NCBI GenBank assembly: GCA_964036665.1
Contig: OZ038528.1
Span: 5,896,501-5,960,500, forward strand
DNA from: Gordius sp. MW1
Lineage: Eukaryota > Nematomorpha > Gordioida > Gordea > Gordiidae
Length of the DNA stretch: 64,000 nt
Reading direction: 5' to 3'
The notes under the pieces are model-generated. The model was not told the DNA's origin and did no database searches. It saw nothing but the letters and a program-made list of their open reading frames with translations. This document shows, piece by piece, positions 59,401-64,000 of the stretch; the stretch's first letter is position 1, and every line of letters starts with the position of its first letter. The position numbers and the translations under genes were made by a program.

Positions 59401-60998
59401 TAATATGAATTATGATAACTTCGTTATTGTTAACGATATTTAATTATTATGTACATATGTATTCCTTGTGGAGGGTTACCACGTTTTTTATGTTGCTGTT
59501 ATTAAATTAGCATGTAAATTAGAAATAAAACAAATTACAAATTAAACTAAAATGTGGAACTATAATATCTGAATTAGGTAATTTTTGGGGGGAGGTATAG
59601 GCAATACACCATTTTCTAATTGTTTAAATAAAGTGGAGTTGGAAAATATTCCACCGTCAAATTTACTACCTTTGCCTCCCACTTCAAACCTATATTTTGC
59701 ATCAACAAAAGCTTGCAAAACTATCGAAAAATAATTCTTATAATTGTGAAAAGCACTACCAGAATTGGCAGGCTTTTTTATCTCACAATGTCTGCCATCA
59801 AGTGCACCAACACAATTTGGAAAATTCCATAGATCATAAAAATCATTTGCAATATTCTCAAAACCTTGCAATTATGGGGATTTTATGTGTATAGGTTAAA
59901 AAATTTTACATATTGCTTGGCATGTCTCAATTAATATGACACGGACTGTAGAAATGCCTATTTTATGGGAAAAACTTATTGATGGATATGTATTTCCACA
60001 AGCCAAATATCTAAAAGTATTAATTAAATTTAACATCTATTACATTACCTAATAGTGATCATTAATTTTTCCTCAGATGATATATTTATTTTAAAAAAGT
60101 TTGTTTTTTTGGGCTTTGTAAATGGACCTACTCGCTCAATATATGGTATTTTATGATGTCTATCAGGAAAGATGACACTTTTAGATATTATTCAACGACT
60201 ACGACACCATCTTGTTATCGTACGTTTTACACCTTTCTATCCCACTACTTTTATCAAGTCTAATCGCCAAATTCATTGGCCAAGGATATTTTTAATTGCC
60301 TATAGCACACCGGTTTTACCCGAAGGAATATTTTGAACAACATTTATATTATTTGAATAACTGCGCTCGAATTTTGAATAATTCTTTATCCTAGTTGACT
60401 TATTTATTCTTACTCTTTTTATAATCATAGCTTCACAATTTTTTATATCTCTTTTTAAAATTTCCATACCAACTTAATATTGAGTCTTCGTTCTCAACTA
60501 ATATTAATATTACAAACGCATGTAGAGTTATTTTGAAAACCTTTTAATCTTAATTCATTTGTTAATGTGAAACTTTATATTAAGTATGATTACTTAATTT
60601 TATGACAAATCATAATTTGGCTATTTTATTATTTATATTTAGTTTTTATTGACTAGTCTGTAAATTGAGATCATGTATATTTGGCATTTTAAATGTTTAG
60701 AAAAGAGTTCCCTGTGTTAATTTGTTAGGCTGATGATATTTGTTGTCGGTTTCACGTTTTTTGTAATATTAAATTTTATCGCGATCTAGGCCCCTATTTT
60801 TTTAAATTTATAAATATGAGTTTCATAATATTGCAGGAATTATTACAAAATTTTCCTGCTGCTACTACCGACAAGATAGGAGAAATGAGGCAATACATCA
60901 ATTCACACAAGCGATTTTGGGACGAAAATTGGAACGAGGTTATACTGGGTGGGTTATTGTCTGAAGGATCTAAGCCAAACACCAAAAAATCTAAATGA
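41442..60998 (+). CDS. ALG1: ALG1, chitobiosyldiphosphodolichol beta-mannosyltransferase, 440 aa
   Basis: It adds the first mannose to GlcNAc2-PP-dolichol on the cytosolic ER face (GT33). Exons: 41442-41559, 41594-41674, 41707-41813, 41850-41995, 42065-42151, 42190-42276, 42355-42479, 42601-42819, 46105-46295, 60837-60998. They total 1323 bp, all GT-AG with agreeing phases. Family blocks in order: [121 protein letters not shown], and [10 protein letters not shown]. Introns 1-7 are 32-121 bp, intron 8 is 3.3 kb and intron 9 is 14.5 kb, both filled with transposons. The usual N-terminal membrane anchor is missing from the ATG model. The frame stays open upstream to 41388 through a hydrophobic stretch, so an extra 5' exon is possible. 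Confidence 0.93.
43539..45842. mobile_element. hAT-like foldback element in ALG1 intron 8 (host of a second insertion)
   Basis: Left end TAGTGGTGATCAAAACC, right end GGTTTTGATCACCACTA, duplication TCATGCC or TCATGCCT (43532-43538 and 45843-45849). The arms are long, about 550 bp each, and include CCTAACCCCAACCCCGGG-type GC tracts, the segment GGCGCTAAAATAAT and many CACCCCAA palindromes near the centre (45050-45180). The original element was about 1.29 kb; the present length includes a 1009-bp element plus 4 bp inserted in its left arm. No transposase. Confidence 0.85.
43860..44868. mobile_element. GGGCCATTCC foldback transposon nested in the left arm
   Basis: 1009 bp. Ends are GGGCCATTCCA and TGGAATGGCCC with about 415-bp inverted arms and a ~190-bp spacer (about 44276-44464). 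It is flanked by ATGT (43856-43859 and 44869-44872). The matching place in the right arm of the host element (about 45529-45540) reads ACATGT without the insertion, which is the empty site. A TG duplication with one-base-longer ends is equally consistent. Open frames in the arms are mirror images and not genes. Confidence 0.9.
46296..47186. other. ALG1 intron 9, unoccupied first part
   Basis: AT-rich intron sequence after the donor at 46296. No transposon or gene seen. Confidence 0.5.
47187..50320 (-). mobile_element. Decayed Mutator-like element (MULE) with terminal repeats
   Basis: The left end around 47187 reads CAATAAGGGACTTCAGAGAG and the right end in reverse complement reads GATAAGGGACTTATAGAATT, an inverted pair with scattered differences over ~35 bp. 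Coding relics on the minus strand identify it (see the pseudogene entry). Between 48500 and 50280 I can make out only short open stretches. Target duplication not resolved. Confidence 0.65.
47440..48490 (-). pseudogene. MULE transposase with FLYWCH zinc finger, decayed
   Basis: Reading the minus strand from high to low coordinates: an N-terminal stretch with [19 protein letters not shown] (about 48420), then FLYWCH-like pieces ([16 protein letters not shown] near 48270 and [19 protein letters not shown] near 48140). The DDE core follows with [18 protein letters not shown] (about 47810) and [17 protein letters not shown] (about 47580). The family order is FLYWCH, first D in DGTF, second D in DFExA. 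Frames change several times and stops occur throughout, so it is dead. Confidence 0.7.
50321..50691. other. ALG1 intron 9, AT-rich spacer
   Basis: No gene or repeat boundary seen between the MULE and the hAT derivative. Confidence 0.5.
50700..51285 (-). mobile_element. hAT deletion derivative carrying a BED finger
   Basis: 586 bp. Ends TAGAGATGCACCGATACC and GGTATCGGTGCATCTCTA, perfect 8-bp duplication GTTAAAAT (50692-50699 and 51286-51293). The terminal 100 bp on both sides are arrays of GCCGATACC motifs. The only coding remnant is the BED zinc finger given separately; the catalytic part of the transposase is gone. Confidence 0.92.
50807..50971 (-). CDS. BED-type zinc finger peptide, 54 aa, in the hAT derivative
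   Basis: Clean frame from ATG (50969-50971) to TAA (50807-50809). It contains a BED finger: [11 protein letters not shown] at the start, metal ligands in [10 protein letters not shown] (C-x2-C) and LRKHLKTRH (H-x4-H) about 20 residues later. In full hAT transposases this domain binds the terminal repeats. A stand-alone finger next to intact GCCGATACC-rich ends could bind them, but expression is unproven and the stop may simply mark the deletion point. Confidence 0.7.
   Translation of the reverse strand: MDSLDTLWSYFVVSADEKIVICELCKAKISRGGKDKHSFNTLNLRKHLKTRHLV
51294..51664. other. ALG1 intron 9, AT-rich spacer
   Basis: No feature recognised. Confidence 0.5.
51665..53353 (+). mobile_element. 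Composite DINE/pearl-like repeat, copy E
   Basis: Runs from the ACTCGGGCCTTCGGCCC hairpin through the CCAAT-type array (about 52060-52730), a 58-bp unit, tRNA-like scraps (52906-52970), paired GAGATAGAGATGAGG blocks and a short GGAC microsatellite to ATTGCATAGCAATTAA. The layout is the same as copies A-D, here inside ALG1 intron 9. Confidence 0.75.
52906..52970 (-). repeat. tRNA-like scrap with B-box
   Basis: On the minus strand GGTTCGATTCCCGGAGAGGG is a good Pol III B-box followed by an acceptor-like sequence. A second GGTTCGAACCC sits ~30 bp away. No cloverleaf is complete, and the neighbouring sequence matches the SINE-like part of copy A. Confidence 0.4.
53395..54420 (-). pseudogene. C-terminal relic of a retroelement RT and endonuclease polyprotein
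   Basis: Minus strand, high to low: [20 protein letters not shown] (about 54290), the post-RT block familiar from invertebrate reverse-transcriptase polyproteins; [18 protein letters not shown] (about 53950); [20 protein letters not shown] (about 53790); and [21 protein letters not shown] (about 53730), which looks like a PD-(D/E)xK-type endonuclease motif. Several frame changes are needed and the RT core is absent, so it is a dead fragment. I cannot place it in a clade beyond elements with an RT followed by a restriction-like endonuclease. Confidence 0.55.
54775..55952 (+). CDS. PIF/Harbinger DDE transposase (HARBI1-like), 368 aa
   Basis: Three exons, 54775-54897, 54932-55035 and 55073-55952; introns of 34 and 37 bp, GT-AG, phases agree. 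The N-terminal region has [19 protein letters not shown] and [20 protein letters not shown], then a helix-turn-helix-like [17 protein letters not shown]. The DDE_4 catalytic core has [14 protein letters not shown] (first D), [12 protein letters not shown] (second D) and [13 protein letters not shown] (E), so all three acidic residues are present. Length fits the family (350-400 aa). No stop codons or frameshifts are visible. It is convergent with the MADF gene, with 84 bp between stop codons. It likely cuts and pastes this element in the nucleus with MADF help. Confidence 0.9.
56037..56751 (-). CDS. MADF-domain partner protein of the PIF/Harbinger element, 224 aa
   Basis: Two exons, 56601-56751 and 56037-56560, with a 40-bp intron. 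The spliced frame has an N-terminal MADF domain: [39 protein letters not shown] and [13 protein letters not shown], with the regularly placed tryptophans. A linker with an acidic patch and a basic C-terminal half ([19 protein letters not shown]) follow. Myb/SANT-like MADF proteins of these elements bind the ends and carry the transposase into the nucleus. The frame has no disablement. Confidence 0.85.
57045..57721 (+). pseudogene. MADF-domain gene relic of the second PIF copy
   Basis: Clear homologue of the MADF protein above: [20 protein letters not shown], an intron (57168-57209), then [33 protein letters not shown] and a basic tail up to TDDDD. A TAA replaces a sense codon just after the intron, and another TAA lies near 57401. 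The last part, 57440-57721, is open but is only the C-terminal fragment. Confidence 0.8.
57794..59551 (+). mobile_element. Deleted Gypsy derivative (gag-protease plus integrase tail)
   Basis: Primer site TGGCGCGATTGACAGG at 57826, one long open frame, purine tract GAAGGGAGAAA (59385-59395) and a ~156-bp 3' LTR starting TGTAGTAATATG at 59396. Before the primer site only 23 bases match the end of the 3' LTR (AACAAATTACAAATTAAACT plus three), so nearly all of the 5' LTR is gone, together with the adjacent half of the PIF transposase. RT, RNase H and the integrase core are absent. Confidence 0.8.
57855..59234 (+). CDS. Gypsy gag-protease frame joined to integrase C-terminal domain, 459 aa
   Basis: ATG at 57855 (the frame is open to the primer site). 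A gag capsid region of about 190 residues is clearly related to the gag at 35131. Two zinc knuckles follow ([13 protein letters not shown] and [14 protein letters not shown]), then an aspartic protease with [11 protein letters not shown] and the distal [10 protein letters not shown]. After the protease the sequence passes, without a stop, into a basic segment with [19 protein letters not shown], which matches the integrase C-terminal SH3-like domain seen in the full element. So an in-frame deletion removed RT, RNase H and the integrase core. The frame has no disablements. It might make virus-like particles, or may simply be too young to have decayed. Confidence 0.75.
   Translation: MESIPSYNPADKIESYLFILDYIFKSKNITDLNKKVTTLILAYMGQGNVENIRSYLYPKDITILTYKELIDAIKKVFQIKRTIFQNRLNFIRCIKQEGEAVKDYANRLKTIAEECNFATNLDEHLRDQMLHGIQNKTLEIEVRTRWPTDFNGNTITFEEIYKIAEAIELYKKEIITYEIDAINPMYSNELNPSSDVNLLQCSGKFKSNEVFENQPTKIKIIKYCTRCGQNHLLNRCPAFNKTCHKCNKKNHFSKSCWQKYHVNQIINAVQENKKYNNKRPQIKVKINKLDVSMIFDTGANVSLINYEIYKTLNKPNIYPCPIIKTYGNHYIPTMGKAKVNVRLGTKSLYLPVIVTLANLVPIFGTNWIKAFGITLPKAVTINTLQNEIPGNTALDFIRPNPKEKRKENLRKFREFKLRDDVRIHEERGHGWYKGVIQDRKRDYSYNVGTKEGFKRKQAV
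59552..60170 (-). pseudogene. Transposase N-terminal relic of the second PIF copy
   Basis: Minus strand: [12 protein letters not shown] (about 60085), intron, [20 protein letters not shown] (about 60000), [20 protein letters not shown] with the first catalytic D (about 59800), and [11 protein letters not shown] (about 59600). There are at least two in-frame stops near 59880-59895 and a one-base frameshift in the A/T run near 59585. The sequence stops at the IIVPH point, where the Gypsy derivative begins. Confidence 0.85.
60171..60836. other. ALG1 intron 9, final part
   Basis: AT-rich, no gene seen. Faint transposase-like sequence of the second PIF copy may continue to about 60200. It ends at the acceptor TTGCAG (60831-60836) of the last ALG1 exon. 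Confidence 0.5.
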
Positions 60999-61102
60999 TT
61001 TCTTTTTTTACAATGTTTAAATATTTTATTAGTAATTATTTAATAATAAACTTCATGTATATTAAATTGGATTAGATTAATAGCCGTTATGTGGTTGTAT
61101 AA

Positions 61103-61990
61103 TCTTATATATAAAAATGAAACTATGTGTGTTTTTGTGTATGCCGCCACCAATTTTGGAAAACTACCAGACCGATTTGGCTCAAAATTTCACACTTTAT
61201 TCCTGACACTCCGGAGCATGTTTTAAGATTTGTTCGAGCCAATTGGTCCAGTAGTTTTCGAGATATGTTGTTTTATACGTTTAATAAAATTTCAATCAAA
61301 CGCAACCTCATGACGTATTGCGTATCTAAATGAAACTATGTGTGTGCATGTGCAGCATGCGTGTAGGTGGAAAATGGAAATTTTACTATTTAAAACATTA
61401 AATTACATGGGCGTACGCGGGGGGGGGGCTGCCCCCCCCATAATTTAAAATAAAAAAAAATTTTAAAACAAAAAACCCTAAAAATTAAAAAAAATTATGT
61501 TTTGCCCCCCCGCCCCCCATTTAGTCACTGCCCTTTCTTAATTAGCCACTGCCAAAATTTTGGATAGTCGATGACCTTTTTTTGCTCTCAGGAAAATTTT
61601 TGGCAAGCACAATTTTTGGATGTCGAGACCTTTTTTTGTCGCTGAAAAATTTTTAAATTATTTTTTTTGGTGTCAGGAAAATTTTTTTTTAATTCCGCCT
61701 CACCCTAATTCAGAACCTGCGTACGCCCATGTTAAATCAAAGTCATTTTTTTGCTTATTTTTTACGTCAATTATTATTATCATAGGACGGTCGTGTCCCC
61801 TCCTGCGTGGCTAAATAAATTAAAGTGGGCCTTGGACCCTCTAACTATTTGTTTTAAAATTTTTGCATAATAAACACTTACCAATTATATTTGATATATT
61901 CTTAATCTATTGAAATTTATCTATGAGATGATATATATTCTGCTAATATACCCGGGTAAATGGCAAAACAACGTTTGCCGGGTTCATCTA
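61103..61990 (+). mobile_element. Helitron copy 2, with a nested MITE
   Basis: Starts TCTTATATATAAAAATGAAA after an A, the same 5' end as the Helitron at 31033-32552. It has one unit of the GACCGATTTGGCTC/GAGCC motif at 61165-61255, and the 3' hairpin GGCAAAACAACGTTTGCCGG near 61962-61981. The last bases have decayed (GGTTCATCTA instead of a CTAG end). A 326-bp MITE sits inside. Confidence 0.75.
61406..61731. mobile_element. CATGGGCGTAGCC-family MITE, copy 4
   Basis: Ends CATGGGCGTACGC and GCGTACGCCCATG, flanked by TTAAATTA (61398-61405) and TTAAATCA (61732-61739), an 8-bp duplication with one mismatch. It is inserted in Helitron copy 2. G- and C-runs inside match the other copies. Confidence 0.85.
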
Positions 61991-64000
61991 TTAATACATA
62001 AAATTAAAAAAACATTATTTTTTGAAATAAAATCAGAATTAGCTATTATAATAGGTACTTCTGTTCAAACTCTTATATTTTCAAAATCTCAGATCCTAAA
62101 AATGCATCAACCAATCAAACTTTTTAAAACATGCAAGTTAATGCCATAACATCAAATAGTTTACTAAATAAATCTTATTCAAAATGAAGCTCTTTTAAAA
62201 AAATGATATTCATATAATTGACATGTATAGATATAATACAGTCCGTAATTGATGTTATATTATTTCAATTAAATATTATAGTAGCCTTTTATAAATAAAT
62301 TTAAAATTGGCTATTTTATAATTTTAGTTTTATTGTCTTCTTTAAAATGATTTCGTACATAATGCAAGAGAGGCAGCAAGACAAAACTCTCAGTTTGTAT
62401 GTTAAACAAAATTTAGTTAAAATTAATCTTTATAAATAATAAAAATACGTGCTAAATATATTGAATTAATGAGCTGGCATTAGAGAACTGCAAAGTCACT
62501 TTTTTTCAACCCGAACCCGACCCGAAATCATTTTCAAATTTTCTACCCGACCCGACCCGAAAGCATTTTAAAAACTTCAACCCGTCCCGACCCAAAAAAT
62601 TATAAAAAAAATTACTTTCGAGCGCGAAAATTGCTGTGTGTAAAATTAAATCGACTAATAAAAGCCATGATGATTTGTATTCTTTAAAGGGAATGGTGAA
62701 AAAAACTCATAATTATTTATCTATATTTAGTTTCCTAATATCAAGTAAACTGCTCATATGTTATAGACTTGAGACAACTATTTAACATCCATTTATTGTT
62801 ATTATGAAACCATTATTATATAGCTGATTATAATCAATATAGTAAATATGATGAAATTTATAGTGACTGTCCAAATGTTTTAAGTTTGAAGTGCAATTTA
62901 AGATAAATTCATTTGATATGAAACTTAAAAATAATTATAAGTTATTATAAAAAAAATTGCACATGAAACATTTATAAAATTATAACTTACTTTTAAGTTG
63001 GCTATGTGTGGCATAAGGCCAGATTTGGATTTTTCTTCCCCGGCCCCCGCGTACCGTTTTATTCCAGTTTTGGTAAATTGCAGTTTTAATAGTTTAATTT
63101 AATTACCCTTCTTCTTTAAAAATAGATCCAAGGTCACTCTTGCTTCTAGATTTTCCCCCCTTCATCATGAATATAATTTAATCGTTAAATTTCCCCGCAC
63201 GTTCATGTTTGTATTATTTACCTCCCCCCCCCGATCATTATTGTTTACCTCTTATGTATATCACTGATCATTATTGTACCAGTCCGCTTGTTGATACGCT
63301 TATTGTTTATTGTGCGCTATCATCGTAGCTTTATAAAGCAGTGTTCAAAAACATATTGTAATCTTAATCGTTGCCTTGATAATGGTCTTAATAAATTCTT
63401 AAAGTGGAAATAAAGATGTAGTCACGCAAATATTTAGTATCTAATTAAATCGCGGTAGATCTTAGAATATAAAGACAAATAGGACTAGAAATTAAAATTA
63501 ATTTTTCGTTTCCTTTTAAGTGGATATAATAATGGCCCTCTAAAATATATCATGTCTCATTGACGGGACATGACAATTAATTTCGTATTTGACGACTACA
63601 AATACGCTTTAAAATATTTATTTAAATTTCTAGCTAAATGTATTTATTTTCTAGAACTACCGCGAATATCAATCAGTTTTATTTTTCGTACTACTACATC
63701 TTTAGCATAAATTTATTCAACTTCAAAAATTATTATGACTGATCAATCTCTGTAGTAACTATAATGATCAGGGATGAGGTAATCAGATTAGGCGTAAATA
63801 ACGATAGAGCACAAATAATAATGATAAGCGAAGTGGTAACAATAATGATAAGCGCAGTGGTAACAATAATGATAAGCGCACCCATAATGATGTCGTAATA
63901 AACAATAAACTAAGAAATAGCGAAATCATCGTGATTTTAAAATCTATTAATAAACGCGTGGAGGATAATTTTATGGGTAAAGTAATAAAACTATTAACAT
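61991..64000. other. Terminal region, no gene seen
   Basis: AT-rich with scattered GC scraps. ACCCGACCCGAAA motifs at 62505-62590 belong to the GGCCCGAGCCCG repeats. I find no exon that I can support. Confidence 0.5.
63817..63881. repeat. 24-bp tandem repeat, about 2.7 units
   Basis: Repeats of AATAATGATAAGCGCAGTGG plus TAAC with one substitution. A multiple of three in length, but not within a long open frame. Confidence 0.8.

Larger units (their letters stand above)
57030..60170. mobile_element. Second, dead PIF/Harbinger copy, interrupted by a Gypsy derivative
   Basis: A MADF relic (plus, 57045-57721) and a transposase N-terminal relic (minus, 59552-60170) face each other as in the intact copy, but this element as a whole lies in the opposite orientation. 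The retroelement segment 57794-59551 lies between them, and the C-terminal half of the transposase is missing at that junction. Its ends could not be located. Confidence 0.75.

Noticed and set aside
63817..63881. Short regularly repeated sequence considered as a CRISPR-like array
   Set aside because: Direct tandem units without spacers, in a eukaryotic genome.

Overview
This window is AT-rich nuclear DNA from a multicellular invertebrate. The evidence is GT-AG introns, many of them very short (36-130 bp), three recognisable animal genes (an ARFGEF3-type Sec7-family protein, an ALG1 mannosyltransferase and a class A GPCR), a CHST-type sulfotransferase, and a dense mixed population of animal-type transposons. 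I cannot name the species. All calls were made by eye from translations, splice-phase bookkeeping and repeat boundaries; no database search was run.

Layout. Positions 1-8950 hold the 3' part of an ARFGEF3/BIG3 homologue on the plus strand: 16 exons whose phases all agree, with older repeats in its introns. Positions 9269-12060, 16988-18831, 22094-25700 and 51665-53353 are copies of one composite repeat family. It has a central tandem array, a GTCC/GGAC microsatellite, an AATTGCTATGCAATT palindrome at one end and a GGGCCTTCGGCCC hairpin at the other, and it resembles DINE-1/pearl non-autonomous Helentron-like elements. A two-exon peptide-type GPCR lies at 14418-15722. A single-exon CHST-like sulfotransferase (26801-27862) and an unrecognised 180-aa gene (28559-29101) lie on the minus strand. 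Positions 30400-32724 hold a piggyBac-like element with a Helitron nested inside it. Positions 34613-39247 hold a young Mag-type Gypsy retrotransposon with broken coding frames and a small element inserted in its 5' LTR.

From 41442 to 60998 there is one gene, ALG1. Its first eight exons occupy 1.4 kb. Intron 8 (3.3 kb) carries two nested foldback elements. Intron 9 (14.5 kb) carries a decayed FLYWCH/MULE transposon, a hAT derivative that keeps only a BED zinc finger, one composite repeat, a decayed reverse-transcriptase/endonuclease relic, an apparently intact PIF/Harbinger element (transposase plus MADF partner), and a second dead PIF copy. The dead PIF copy is interrupted by a Gypsy derivative whose single open frame joins gag-protease to the integrase tail. 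The last ALG1 exon, at 60837-60998, restores the conserved C-terminus in phase. The final 3 kb hold a second Helitron copy and otherwise nothing recognisable.

The host genes do not form a pathway together. The strongest signals are the precise, mutually dated transposon nests, the very uneven ALG1 gene structure, the intact PIF/Harbinger element inside it, and the gag-protease/integrase-tail reading frame.
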